This document shows positions 34,956-43,743 of a DNA stretch of 64,000 nucleotides, in pieces; positions within the stretch are counted from its first letter, which is position 1, and every line of letters begins with the position of its first letter. A model generated the notes under the pieces. It had not been told where the DNA came from. It ran no database searches and saw only the letters and a program-made list of their open reading frames with translations. The stretch comes from Streptomyces diastatochromogenes (lineage in GTDB: Bacteria > Actinomycetota > Actinomycetes > Streptomycetales > Streptomycetaceae): NCBI RefSeq assembly GCF_002242805.1, contig NZ_MCGQ01000026.1, positions 124,001-188,000 of the forward strand, in the 5' to 3' direction. Both the position numbers and the translations under genes were made by a program.

Positions 34956-35007
34956 CCGGGTCGGTGGGCCGGGGGAGAGGCCGGCCGCCCGGGTCAGTGG
35001 GCCGGGG
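34956..35007. repeat. 19-bp near-identical direct repeats at the reductase 3' end
   Basis: CCGGGTCGGTGGGCCGGGG (34956-34974) and a one-base variant (34989-35007), 33 bases apart. The second copy spans the stop codon of the ferredoxin reductase, so the 3' end of that gene appears to have been locally duplicated. Confidence 0.5.
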
Positions 35008-36382
35008 TGAAGACCAGCTGCCGGTCGGTCGGTGAGTAGCCGCTGAGGGTCACGGTCGGGCCGTGGGTCGGCAGGGACGGGTCGGGGAAGTCGGCCGGGA
35101 CCGGCTGGCGTCCCTCGGGACGGCGGTCCACCGTCGGGTACTCCACCGGGAACGGCGCGCCCCGCTCGATCTCCCGCTGGTAGAACTCGAGCCAACGGGT
35201 GTTGTCGAAGCTCACGGCGGCGATGATCCGGCCCTGGAACCCGTAGACGCCGACGAAGCGGCGTTCGGCCAGGGAGCCCTGTGTGATCATGATCTGCTCG
35301 CCCATGGGCGGGACACCGACGGACTTGATGTTCACGCGGAACTGCGACGACCAGAAGGCGGGCACCCACAGGTGCGGGCGGCGGTCGCTGCTGGGGCTGA
35401 TCATGTTGTGCGCGGCGATCTCGGCCTGGGCGACGGCGTTGCCCCAGTGTTCGAGGGAGAGGAACTGGTAGCCGAACAGCGCGTGCGGGGACCGGGCGAC
35501 GTCACCCGCGACGAAGATGTCGTCGGTGACGATGCCCCGGAAGTCGAAGGCGCGGCACCCCGCGTCACAGGCGATGCCCCGGGGGCCCGCACCGAGCCCC
35601 GACCCGGTCAGCCACTCGGTGTTGCGCATCGAGCCGAGCGAGACGACCACCAGGTCCGTCTCGACGACGCTCCCGTCGGACAGATGGGCGGCCTTCACCC
35701 GGCCCACCGAGTCGCCCTCCAGGCCGGTGACCATGACACCGGTGCGCAGGTCGACACCGTTCTCGTGGTACAGCTCAGCGGACACCGAGCCGATCACCCC
35801 GCCGAGGGCTCCCACCAGGGGCCCGCCCGCGCGTTCGGCCACCGTGACCGCGAGGCCCATCTCCCGGCAGGCCGAGGCGATCTCCGACCCGGCGAACCCG
35901 GCGCCGATGATGAGGACACGGCGCGGCCCCGCCTTCAGCCGCCGGTACAGGGCGGCCGCGTCGCCCCGGGTCCGCACCACGAAGACGCCGTCCAGCTGTG
36001 CCTCCGCCTCCTTCGGCCAGGGCCGGGCGCGCACACCGGTCGCGATCAGCAGGCGGTCGTACTCGACCTCGTCCCCGTCGGCCAGCCGCACCCGCTTGGC
36101 GGTCATGTCGAGGGCGCTCGCCGGGACTCCCAGGCGCCACTTCGCGTCGATCTCGCGGCGCCGGGGCAGCTCGGTGTGGAGCGGGTCCGCCTTGCCCAGC
36201 AGGACCGCCTTGGACAGCGGCGGCCGGTCGTACGGCTCGTACGGCTCGTCCCCGATCAGGGTGAGTTCCCCGGCGAAGCCCTCGGCGCGCAGGGTCTCGG
36301 CGGCCCGCAGGCCGGCCAGCGAGGCGCCCACGATCACGATCCGGCCCTCGCGCCTGAGCCAGTCCAGGTAGTCAGCGGGCAT
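34994..36382 (-). CDS. Ferredoxin reductase (FAD/NAD(P)H-dependent)
   Basis: 462 residues. FAD-binding IVIVGASLAGLRAAETL (about 15-31), PYDRPPLSK typical of oxygenase-coupled reductases, a second Rossmann motif VLIIGAGFAGSEIA for NAD(P)H, and TDDIFVAGDVA near the FAD. The C-terminal domain (WSSQFRVNIKSVG and FQGRIIAAVSFD) is the reductase C domain. It passes electrons to the adjacent ferredoxin. The start overlaps the ferredoxin gene by 11 bases. Confidence 0.92.
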   Translation of the reverse strand: MPADYLDWLRREGRIVIVGASLAGLRAAETLRAEGFAGELTLIGDEPYEPYDRPPLSKAVLLGKADPLHTELPRRREIDAKWRLGVPASALDMTAKRVRLADGDEVEYDRLLIATGVRARPWPKEAEAQLDGVFVVRTRGDAAALYRRLKAGPRRVLIIGAGFAGSEIASACREMGLAVTVAERAGGPLVGALGGVIGSVSAELYHENGVDLRTGVMVTGLEGDSVGRVKAAHLSDGSVVETDLVVVSLGSMRNTEWLTGSGLGAGPRGIACDAGCRAFDFRGIVTDDIFVAGDVARSPHALFGYQFLSLEHWGNAVAQAEIAAHNMISPSSDRRPHLWVPAFWSSQFRVNIKSVGVPPMGEQIMITQGSLAERRFVGVYGFQGRIIAAVSFDNTRWLEFYQREIERGAPFPVEYPTVDRRPEGRQPVPADFPDPSLPTHGPTVTLSGYSPTDRQLVFTPAH

Positions 36383-36614
36383 CGGACGCCTCCCGGCCGG
36401 ACGCGGCGCTCTCACCGGCGCCGTCCAGACCGTCGGCAGTGATCGCCTGCACCGGGCAGGCGGCGACGGCACGCGCCACCCGCTCCCGCTGCTCCTCCTC
36501 CGCCCGCGGGTTGTACACCAGCGACTCCTCGCCGTGCATGGCGAAGACGTCGGGCGCGAGGAACGCGCACTGGGCGTACCCCTGACACTTGTTGAGATCG
36601 ACGACGAGCCGCAT
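36372..36614 (-). CDS. Ferredoxin, P450-type [3Fe-4S]
   Basis: 80 residues from ATG 36614 (MRLVVDLNKCQGYAQC). Cysteines occur as C-x5-C near the N terminus and C-P near residue 57, the three-ligand pattern of small actinobacterial [3Fe-4S] ferredoxins that feed P450s. It is first in the operon with reductase and P450, giving a complete class I electron chain. Codons upstream of this ATG are open but carry no ferredoxin sequence. Confidence 0.9.
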   Translation of the reverse strand: MRLVVDLNKCQGYAQCAFLAPDVFAMHGEESLVYNPRAEEEQRERVARAVAACPVQAITADGLDGAGESAASGREASDAR

Positions 36615-36771
36615 CGACGCTCCGCCCCTTCCGGTGGCCAGGTCCGGTGCCCACCACCACGTCACGCGCGGGCATCTCCGGACGGCGGTCATGTCCCGCT
36701 CGCCAGCATGCGAGCGGCGACGGGGGCCGCGCGCGCTCAGGCACGCCGTTCGAGTGAAGGGCAGCGCGGGG

Positions 36772-37449
36772 TCACGCGGACGCCGTGAGGCGCGACCTGG
36801 CGCGACCGCCCGCCACCATGATGTGGACGCTGAGCACCAGCGACCATGCGGGGAAGACCAGCTCCGCCCAGGGGACGTTCGAGGAGACGAAGAGCAGGGT
36901 CAGGGCCGTGAGGAAGCCCAGCACCGAGAGCCAGCGCGGGAGCACGCCGAGGCGGTGCCCGATCACCGACATGGAGCACACGAACACGGCCGCCATCCGC
37001 ATCGCGTACCCCGTCAACAGCGTGTACGCGAAATGACGGCCGAAGTCCCAGGTGGACAGCCCGGGACTGGTACCGGCGGGGTGCGCGACGGCCAGCACGG
37101 CACCTGCCGCCGCCGCGGCGCCGAACATCGTGGCGGTGAAGACCAGTCCGCTGCCGAGGAAGACGGTGGCGAGGAACTTGTCCTCGACCGCCCCTACGTG
37201 GGCCCGGACGGCGCCGACGAACCACAGGAAGAAGATGCCGGCGAACGGTACGAGTGCGAGTGCGGTCTTCACCGCGCCTTGCCGCGTGGAGTCCGTGAAC
37301 GCCTGAGGGGTGACCGTGTCGGCCCCTTCGGGAATCCCCAGCCGGATCAGCACGATCGCCGCCGACAGCAGCAGTGCGAAGACCACTCCGGCCAGCCCGG
37401 CGGCCCGCGGGGTCTCCATCGCCTCCTGACCCGGCCCCTTTCCCTGCAT
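36772..37449 (-). CDS. Multi-spanning membrane protein, unknown function
   Basis: 225 residues from ATG 37449, which has a strong GGAGGA site. About six hydrophobic helices (AGLAGVVFALLLSAAIVLI; LALVPFAGIFFLWFVGAV; FGAAAAAGAVLAVA; AVFVCSMSVIGH; LTLLFVSSNV; VFPAWSLVLSVHI). I recognise no catalytic motif; it resembles uncharacterised actinobacterial integral membrane proteins. It follows the same strand as the P450 operon, 157 bases upstream of the ferredoxin start. Confidence 0.75.
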   Translation of the reverse strand: MQGKGPGQEAMETPRAAGLAGVVFALLLSAAIVLIRLGIPEGADTVTPQAFTDSTRQGAVKTALALVPFAGIFFLWFVGAVRAHVGAVEDKFLATVFLGSGLVFTATMFGAAAAAGAVLAVAHPAGTSPGLSTWDFGRHFAYTLLTGYAMRMAAVFVCSMSVIGHRLGVLPRWLSVLGFLTALTLLFVSSNVPWAELVFPAWSLVLSVHIMVAGGRARSRLTASA

Positions 37450-37758
37450 AGCGGCCCGCCTCCTCCGATTCGCCCTTCGGCACCAGCAAGCCGCCTCACC
37501 ACGGGCTCCGCCACCGGGGGGCGGCCGTACGGCCGAACGGGGGCGGTCCGGCGGGGCGCGGTGCAACGGCACACGCTCCGCGCCCGGTCCGAGAACCCGG
37601 CTGCCAGGGAGCCCGGCTGCCAGGGAGCCCGGCCCGGTCGGCCGGACCACCGGGCCGCGCCCAGGGCCCGCGTGCCGGGGCACGGCTCATCCCCGGCCCG
37701 CCACGGTGTCCCTTATTCCCTCGCGCTCGGCCCGGCGGACTCCGTACCGTGCTCGTCC
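37450..37758. other. 309-bp intergenic region between divergent genes
   Basis: Between the membrane-protein start and the short-chain dehydrogenase start. It holds a 16-bp tandem repeat (37596-37632) and a TACCGT element (37745-37750) eight bases before the dehydrogenase ATG, a possible leaderless -10. Short frames here are Pro/Arg/Gly-rich and not convincing genes. Confidence 0.5.
37596..37632. repeat. 16-bp tandem repeat, 2.3 copies
   Basis: CCCGGCTGCCAGGGAG at 37596-37611 and 37612-37627, then CCCGG. Exact head-to-tail copies in non-coding DNA. Confidence 0.7.
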
Positions 37759-38601
37759 ATGCCCACTTCCCCGCACCCCGCCCCCGAGGAACTGCGCCGC
37801 GACCCCCTGCCCCTGCGCGGCCGCACCGCGCTCGTCACCGGGGCCAGCAGGCGTGCCGGTATCGGGCATGCGGTGGCCCGGCGGCTGGCCGCGTACGGGG
37901 CGAGCGTCTATCTGCATCACCATGTGCCGCACGACACCGCGATGCCCTGGGGTGCCGACAGCCCCGAAGCGGTCGCCGACTCCGTGCGCGAGGTGCTCGG
38001 CGACCCTGGGGCGCGTGTCGTCATGGGGCCCGGCGACTTGTCCGACCCGGCGGTTCCGGCCCGGCTGATCGACGCCGTCGTGGCGGAGTTCGGGCGGCTC
38101 GACATCCTCGTCGCCAACCACGCCCTGAGCGGGTCCGACGGCACCCTGGACGAGATCGACGCCGCGATGCTGGACGCCCACTGGGCGGTGGACACCCGCT
38201 CGGTGCTGCTGCTCGTCCAGGCGTACGCCCGCTCGCGCGCCCGGCTGCCGAAGGGCACCCCGGGCGGGCGCGTGGTGATGATGACCTCCGGTCAGGACAT
38301 GGCGGGCGGGATGCCCGGCGAGATCGCCTACGCCCTGCAGAAGGGCGCCCTCGCCTCGATCACCCGCTCCCTGTCCACCACGCTCATCGAGCACGGCATC
38401 ACCGTGAACACGGTCAACCCCGGTCCCGTGGACACCGGTTACGCCACCGGCGAGGCCCATGCGGCCGTGGCCGCACGGTTCCCCGCCGGGCGCTGGGGCG
38501 TGCCCGACGACCCGGCCCGGCTCATCGCGTGGCTGGCCACGGACGAGGCGGGCTGGGTCACCGGCGAGGTCGTCAACTCCGAGGGCGGCTTCCGGCGTTG
38601 A
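37759..38601 (+). CDS. Short-chain dehydrogenase/reductase (SDR)
   Basis: 280 residues. The cofactor motif is TGASRRAGIGHAVA (a longer insert than the usual TGxxxGIG), followed by NHALSGSDG in the NAG position, a catalytic Ser in MMTSGQDMAG, and Y-x-x-x-K in YALQK. C-terminal NTVNPGPVDTGY and GWVTGEVVNSEGGF are classical SDR features. The Arg-containing turn and His-rich LHHHVPHD after strand 2 suggest NADPH, but substrate is unknown. It converges with the DUF885 gene. Confidence 0.88.
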   Translation: MPTSPHPAPEELRRDPLPLRGRTALVTGASRRAGIGHAVARRLAAYGASVYLHHHVPHDTAMPWGADSPEAVADSVREVLGDPGARVVMGPGDLSDPAVPARLIDAVVAEFGRLDILVANHALSGSDGTLDEIDAAMLDAHWAVDTRSVLLLVQAYARSRARLPKGTPGGRVVMMTSGQDMAGGMPGEIAYALQKGALASITRSLSTTLIEHGITVNTVNPGPVDTGYATGEAHAAVAARFPAGRWGVPDDPARLIAWLATDEAGWVTGEVVNSEGGFRR

Positions 38602-38613
38602 GCCCTCTGTCGA

Positions 38614-38628
38614 GACCTGGGGCAGGTC
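38614..38628. terminator. Weak hairpin between convergent genes
   Basis: GACCTG, three G, CAGGTC: a 6-bp stem between the stops of the SDR and DUF885 genes. Short, without a U-run, so only a possible terminator. Confidence 0.3.
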
Positions 38629-40318
38629 AGAGCTGGGACAACTCGTCCAGCAGGTCGTCCAGGCCCAGGGAACCCTGCGACAGGGCCGCCATGTGCCAGG
38701 CCTTCAGATCGAAGGCGTCGCCGTGCCGCGCACGGGCGTTCTCACGGCCCCGCAGCCACGCCCGCTCGCCGAGCTTGTAGCCGATCGCCTGGCCCGGAAT
38801 CGTCAGGTACCGGGTCAGCTCGCTCTCCACGAAGTCCGCCGGCCGGCTGCTGTGCGCGCCGAAGAACTCCTCGGCCAGCTCCGGCGTCCAGCGCTCACCG
38901 GGGTGGAACGGCGAGTCCGCCGGGATCTCCAGCTCCAGGTGCATGCCGATGTCGACGATCACCCGGGCCGCCCGCATCATCTGCGCGTCCAGGTAGCCGA
39001 GCCGCTGCTCCGGGTCCGTGAGGTAGCCCAGTTCGTCCATCAGCCGCTCCGCGTACAGCGCCCAGCCCTCCGCGTTGGCGCTGACCCCGCCGACCGTGGC
39101 CTGGTAGCGGGAGAGGTCCTTGGCGACGTGCGCCCACTGCGCGAGCTGGAGGTGATGCCCGGGCACGCCCTCGTGGTACCAGGTCGACACCAGGTCGTAC
39201 ACCGGGAAACGGGTCTGCCCCATGGTCGGCAGCCAGGTCCGGCCGGGCCGCGAGAAGTCCTCCGACGGGGGCGTGTAGTACGGGGCCGCGGCACCGCCGG
39301 GCGGGGCGATGCGCGACTCCACCTTCCGCACCCGCTCGGCGAGTTCGAAGTGCGTGCCGTCCAGATCCTCGATGGCCTTGTCCATCAGGCCCTGCAGCCA
39401 CTCCCGGACCTCGTCGACACCCTCGATGTGCCGGCCGTGCTCGTCCAGGTGCCCGAGCGCCACCCACGGGGTCTCGGCGCCGGGCAGGATCTTCTCCGCC
39501 TCCTGCCTCATCTCGCCGAGGATGCGGTGGAACTCCGACCAGCCGTACGCGTACGCCTCGTCCAGGTCCAGGTCGGTGCCGTTGAAGTAGCGGGCCCAGC
39601 GCGCGTACCGCTCGCGGCCCACCGTGTTCGGGGCGCCCTCGATGGTCGGCGCGTACACGTCCCGCATCCAGTCCCGCAGCTCCACCACGGCGGCGGTCGC
39701 CGTGCGGGCCGCCTCGTCCAGCTCCGCGCGCAGCGCGTCCGGACCGGCGGCGGCGAAGTCCTCGTACCAGCCGCGGCCCTTGCCGTCGGTGTCCGACCAC
39801 TCGGTGAGCTGCTCGACGAAGGTCGCGGTCGGCCGCGGCGCCGCGTACAGCTTGCGCTCCAGACCGAGCGCCAGGGACTTCCGGTAGCCCGCGAGGGCCC
39901 CCGGCACCGCGCGCAGCCGCTCGGCGATCGCCGCCCAGTCCTCCTCCGTCTGGGTCGGCATGACCGTGAAGACGTCCCGCACCGAGTGGCCGGGCGTGCT
40001 CATGTTGCCGACCGCGCGCAGGTGCTCGTCGGCCTCGTGCACGGCCAGTTCGGCGGTCAGCCGCTCCCGCAGCAGCCGTCCGCAGCGACGCTCTACGTCA
40101 CTGTCCGCACCGGTCTGCCGCTCGGCCTCGTCGAGCCGGGCGAGGGTGGTCCGTGCCAGCTCCGCGAGGGCCTCCTGACCCTCGGGCGAGTAGTCGGGCA
40201 GCCTGCTCGAACTCTCCTTCACACCGAGGTAGGTGCCGGTGACCGGGTCGAGGGCGATGAGGTCGTCCACATAGGTGTCGGCGACCTGGCGGGGCAGCGG
40301 GCTCTGGATCTCAGACAT
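38627..40318 (-). CDS. DUF885-family putative metallopeptidase
   Basis: 563 residues from ATG 40318. The HEGVPGHH motif and a downstream AEGWALYAE form a zinc site of the gluzincin type, and the helical body matches the DUF885 family, thought to be carboxypeptidase-like. No signal peptide is visible, so it is likely cytoplasmic. The native substrate is unknown. Four upstream codons to a further Met exist, but MSEIQSPLP has the better GGATGGGCGG spacing. Confidence 0.85.
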   Translation of the reverse strand: MSEIQSPLPRQVADTYVDDLIALDPVTGTYLGVKESSSRLPDYSPEGQEALAELARTTLARLDEAERQTGADSDVERRCGRLLRERLTAELAVHEADEHLRAVGNMSTPGHSVRDVFTVMPTQTEEDWAAIAERLRAVPGALAGYRKSLALGLERKLYAAPRPTATFVEQLTEWSDTDGKGRGWYEDFAAAGPDALRAELDEAARTATAAVVELRDWMRDVYAPTIEGAPNTVGRERYARWARYFNGTDLDLDEAYAYGWSEFHRILGEMRQEAEKILPGAETPWVALGHLDEHGRHIEGVDEVREWLQGLMDKAIEDLDGTHFELAERVRKVESRIAPPGGAAAPYYTPPSEDFSRPGRTWLPTMGQTRFPVYDLVSTWYHEGVPGHHLQLAQWAHVAKDLSRYQATVGGVSANAEGWALYAERLMDELGYLTDPEQRLGYLDAQMMRAARVIVDIGMHLELEIPADSPFHPGERWTPELAEEFFGAHSSRPADFVESELTRYLTIPGQAIGYKLGERAWLRGRENARARHGDAFDLKAWHMAALSQGSLGLDDLLDELSQL

Positions 40319-40351
40319 GCCGCCCATCCTCATACGGGGAGTATGCCTGCG

Positions 40352-40855
40352 TCACCCAGGTATCCGTGATTCAGCTCTGGGCGTGGCCGGAGGCAGCAGC
40401 GGCCCGCAGTCCCACTGCTGGAAGATCAACCGGGTCTCCACCCGGGCCACTTCCCGGTGCGCCGTGAACTCGTCCAGCACCAGCCGCTGCAGATCGGCCA
40501 TGTCCGCCACGGCCACATGCACCAGATAGTCGTCGGGCCCGGTCAGATGGAACACGGTCCGCGACTCCGGCAGCGCCCGGATCCGCTCCACGAACGGCCC
40601 GACCAGCTCTCGCCTATGTGGTCTGACCTGCACCGACAGCAGGGCCTCCAGACCGCGTCCCAGCTTCGCCGGATCCAGCCGCAGCTGGTGGCCGAGGATC
40701 ACGCCCGCGCGGCGCAGCCGGGTCACCCGGTCCAGACAGGTCGACGGCGCCACGCCCACCTGCGCCGCGAGATCGCGATAGGTGGTCCGGGCGTCGTTCT
40801 GCAGCAACCGCAGCAAGTGAAGATCCACCGGATCCAGTACGACGGATTCAGCCAT
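40352..40855 (-). CDS. Lrp/AsnC-family regulator
   Basis: 167 residues. Helix-turn-helix LLRLLQNDARTTYRDLA then APSTCLDRVTRLRRAGVI; RAM domain VFHLTGPDDYLVHVAV. It diverges from the trans-sulfuration enzyme gene with 60 bases between starts, an arrangement in which Lrp proteins often control the neighbour in response to its amino acid. Two CGGTGTTC repeats (40871 and 40896, 25 bp apart) lie between them and could be its site. Confidence 0.9.
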   Translation of the reverse strand: MAESVVLDPVDLHLLRLLQNDARTTYRDLAAQVGVAPSTCLDRVTRLRRAGVILGHQLRLDPAKLGRGLEALLSVQVRPHRRELVGPFVERIRALPESRTVFHLTGPDDYLVHVAVADMADLQRLVLDEFTAHREVARVETRLIFQQWDCGPLLPPATPRAESRIPG

Positions 40856-40870
40856 TGGCCGAACGTAGCA

Positions 40871-40903
40871 CGGTGTTCGATTCCGATGACCCGTCCGGTG
40901 TTC
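40871..40903. promoter_or_regulatory. CGGTGTTC direct repeats between Lrp and PLP-enzyme genes
   Basis: Exact 8-base copies at 40871-40878 and 40896-40903 in the short divergent promoter region; candidate Lrp binding half-sites. Short enough to be chance. Confidence 0.35.
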
Positions 40904-40915
40904 AACCTTCCGCCC

Positions 40916-42115
40916 ATGGACACAGCGAGCACGGGTGCCTACGACGCCGTACGCACCGCATCGAGAGCACTGGCCACCGAGGCCGTGCACGCCGGCCGCG
41001 ACGACCTCGCCCGGCAGGGCCTGCACGCCCCGCCCATCGACCTGTCCACCACGTACCCCTCGTACGACAGCCGCGGCGAAGCCGCCCGCATCGACGCCTT
41101 CGCCACCGACGGCGCCGACCCGGTCGGCCCGCCGATCTACGGCCGCCTGGGCAATCCGACCGTCGCCCGCTTCGAGACCGCCCTGGCCAGGCTGGAGGGC
41201 ACCGAGTCCGCCGTCGCCTTCGCCAGCGGCATGGCGGCGCTCAGCGCGGTCCTGCTCGCCCGCTCCGCCATGGGCCTGCGCCACGTGGTGGCGGTACGAC
41301 CCCTGTACGGCTGCAGCGACCATCTGCTGACCGCCGGGCTCCTCGGTACGGAGGTGACCTGGACCGACCCGGCCGGCATCACCGACGCCCTGCGCGCCGA
41401 CACCGGTCTGGTGATGGTCGAGTCCCCGGCCAACCCCACGCTCGCCGAACTCGATCTGCGGGCCATCGCCCACGCCTGCGGCTCGGTCCCGCTGCTCGCC
41501 GACAACACCTTCGCCACACCCGTCCTGCAGCGCCCCGCCGAACACGGCGCACGGCTGGTGCTGCACAGCGCCACCAAGTACCTCGGCGGCCACGGCGACG
41601 TGCTGGCCGGTGTGGTGGCCTGCGACGAGGAGTTCGCCGGACAGCTTCGGCAGATACGTTTCGCCACGGGCGGTGTCCTGCATCCGCTCGCCGGATATCT
41701 GCTGCTCAGGGGCCTGTCCACGCTGCCGGTGCGGGTCCGGGCCGCCTCCGCGAACGCCGCCGAACTGGCCCGTCGGCTCGCCGCCGACCCGCGGGTCGCC
41801 CGCGTCCGCTATCCGCGCCTGGGCGGCGCGATGGTCGCCTTCGAGGTCCACGGCGACCCGCACGAGGTGATCTCCCGGGTCCGGCTGATCACCCCGGCGG
41901 TCAGCCTGGGCAGCGTGGACACCCTCATCCAGCACCCCGCCTCCATCAGCCACCGCATCGTCGACGCCGACGACCGGCGCGGCGCCGGGGTGAGCGACCG
42001 GCTGCTGCGGATGTCGGTGGGCCTGGAGGACGTCGACGACCTGTGGGCGGACCTGGATCACGCCCTGGGGGAGCGGACCGCGACGCCGATGGCGCTGCAG
42101 GAAGCCGTGCGCTGA
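40916..42115 (+). CDS. PLP-dependent trans-sulfuration enzyme (cystathionine gamma-synthase/lyase or methionine gamma-lyase type)
   Basis: 399 residues of the Cys/Met metabolism family. Seen: IYGRLGNPTV, FASGMAALSAVL, the cofactor-binding ESPANPTL and DNTFATP, and the PLP lysine in HSATKYLGGHGDV. The C terminus has the RLSVG-type ending (LLRMSVGLEDVDDL). The exact reaction cannot be fixed from motifs. ATG 40916 (MDTAST) was chosen; an in-frame ATG at 40886 would overlap the probable regulator site. Confidence 0.9.
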   Translation: MDTASTGAYDAVRTASRALATEAVHAGRDDLARQGLHAPPIDLSTTYPSYDSRGEAARIDAFATDGADPVGPPIYGRLGNPTVARFETALARLEGTESAVAFASGMAALSAVLLARSAMGLRHVVAVRPLYGCSDHLLTAGLLGTEVTWTDPAGITDALRADTGLVMVESPANPTLAELDLRAIAHACGSVPLLADNTFATPVLQRPAEHGARLVLHSATKYLGGHGDVLAGVVACDEEFAGQLRQIRFATGGVLHPLAGYLLLRGLSTLPVRVRAASANAAELARRLAADPRVARVRYPRLGGAMVAFEVHGDPHEVISRVRLITPAVSLGSVDTLIQHPASISHRIVDADDRRGAGVSDRLLRMSVGLEDVDDLWADLDHALGERTATPMALQEAVR

Positions 42116-42132
42116 CGGGGTTGCGCACGACA

Positions 42133-42160
42133 ACGGCCCGGCGGGAAACCGCCGGGCCGT
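42133..42160. terminator. Strong bidirectional terminator hairpin
   Basis: A perfect 12-bp stem (arms 42133-42144 and 42149-42160) with a GAAA tetraloop, lying between the convergent stops of the PLP enzyme (42115) and the ACT-GNAT gene (42178). Confidence 0.85.
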
Positions 42161-42177
42161 CCGTCCGCCGAGACTGC

Positions 42178-43620
42178 TCAGTCGCGGCGCGCCGCGCCGC
42201 CGAGCCGCTCCCCACTGCCGTCGTACGGTGCCCGGACCGCCACCGGGGCGGTGTCCAGGCGGGCCGTGATGACCAGGGTGCCCTCCTCGATCTGGTAGTC
42301 CAGGGGCAGCCCCAGACCGCGCATGGCCGCGACCATCCCGGTGTTGGAGGCCTGCGTCACGGCGTAGACGCTCTCGCAGCCCGCCTCCACCGCCATCGCC
42401 ACCAGGCGGCCGAGCAGCTCGGCTCCGACACCGCGCCGCTGCCAGTCGTCCTCGATCAGCAGCGCGACCTCGGTCTCGTCGCCGTCCCACAGCAGATGCC
42501 CGAGCCCGACGATCCGGCCCGAGGTGGTCTGCGCGGCCAGCGTCCGCCCGAAGCGGGGGCTGAGCAGGTGGTTCAGATAGCGCTCGGCGTCCCCGACCGG
42601 CCCGTGGTACCGCATGCCGAGGGTGCGCTTCGAGCACCGCTCGTGCATCGCCCTGGCCTCCGCCAGGTCACCGGTGTCCACCCGGCGCACGGCGATGTCG
42701 TTGCCCTCCGGCAGCGTCAGCACGTCCTGGCCGCGCGGGATCCGCGGCCCCAGCCGGCTGTCCAGCTCCACCAGGGCCCTGGCCCGCGCGAACTCGGTCG
42801 GCGTGAACGGCAGATACGGCCGCTCCACGGTGAGCACACCGCCCTCCGGCGCCCGCAGCCGCATCACGGTGTCCTCGAGGACCCCCTCGACCGGCACGGG
42901 CTCCGGCCCGCGACCCCCGCCGACCGGCGTGGCGGGCAGCGAGCGGATCGTGCACCGGCCCAGCAACTGCCGCAGCGCCAGCGGAAGTTCCGCCGCGTCC
43001 AGCGCGGTGCGCGCCGCGAGGCCGAGGACCCGGGTGGGGGCGTCCACCAGATCGTGGGCGTCGGCCCGCTCGATCCAGGTGGACGTGCCGCCGGCCAGCG
43101 AGACCGCCCGGCTGATCTCGGCCCCCGCCAGCGCCTCGGGCGCCCGCAGCAGGAACTCGTCGACCGTGCCGTCGCCCAGCGGATGCGTCTGCAGGCTCAG
43201 GATGTCGACCCGCCGCCCGGCCAGCGCCGTGCACAGCGCGGCCAGCGAACCGGGCTCGTCCTTCACCGTCGTCCGCATCCGCCACAGCGTGCCGGCCCCG
43301 GCCACGTCCTGCGCGCCCGGCTCCTGTGCGGGCCCGGCCGACCGCGTCTCGGCGGTCGGCCGGGCACCGGTATCGTCGGCCGGCGGTGCGTGCCCGTGGC
43401 GCCGTGCCCACCACGTGTGGAAGCCCGCCGTCGCGGCCAGCACGATCGCCGAGATCACCAGCAGCGCCGGACCGTCGGGCCCGTGTCCGACCAGGTTCGC
43501 CACCCCGTCCGCCGCCGCAACGGCCGTGAACAGGGCGGCGAGTTCGACGAGGTCCCGCCGCCAGTGGTGCACGGGCCGTCCGTGCTTCGCGCGGGTCACT
43601 TGAGACATGTCTGGAGTCAT
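42178..43620 (-). CDS. Membrane-anchored ACT-GNAT acetyltransferase
   Basis: 480 residues. Two hydrophobic helices near 28-48 and 51-72, then an ACT domain (TVKDEPGSLAALCTALAGRRVDILSLQTHPL, split across about 117-147), a linker domain, and a C-terminal GNAT fold (VALLIEDDWQRRGVGAELLGRL with the acetyl-CoA loop RRGVGAELL). ACT-GNAT fusions of actinobacteria are amino-acid-regulated protein acetyltransferases (the AAPatA type of Micromonospora). The membrane anchor is an unusual addition. Start chosen at ATG 43620; an ATG four codons later is possible. Confidence 0.85.
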   Translation of the reverse strand: MTPDMSQVTRAKHGRPVHHWRRDLVELAALFTAVAAADGVANLVGHGPDGPALLVISAIVLAATAGFHTWWARRHGHAPPADDTGARPTAETRSAGPAQEPGAQDVAGAGTLWRMRTTVKDEPGSLAALCTALAGRRVDILSLQTHPLGDGTVDEFLLRAPEALAGAEISRAVSLAGGTSTWIERADAHDLVDAPTRVLGLAARTALDAAELPLALRQLLGRCTIRSLPATPVGGGRGPEPVPVEGVLEDTVMRLRAPEGGVLTVERPYLPFTPTEFARARALVELDSRLGPRIPRGQDVLTLPEGNDIAVRRVDTGDLAEARAMHERCSKRTLGMRYHGPVGDAERYLNHLLSPRFGRTLAAQTTSGRIVGLGHLLWDGDETEVALLIEDDWQRRGVGAELLGRLVAMAVEAGCESVYAVTQASNTGMVAAMRGLGLPLDYQIEEGTLVITARLDTAPVAVRAPYDGSGERLGGAARRD

Positions 43621-43743
43621 GCACTCACTGTGAAGGAACGGTGTTGCGTGATCACGAACGGTTTGTGACCGATGGGTAAAGCATGCTTCCGCCCTTTTTG
43701 TTGCACTTTCCACTGTTGCGGTGGGCGGTCATTCTGGTCCGAC

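Noticed and set aside
43647..43656. CGTGATCACG palindrome upstream of the ACT-GNAT gene as a Crp site
   Set aside because: The spacing does not match the GTG-N8-CAC layout of a Crp site; it may be chance.
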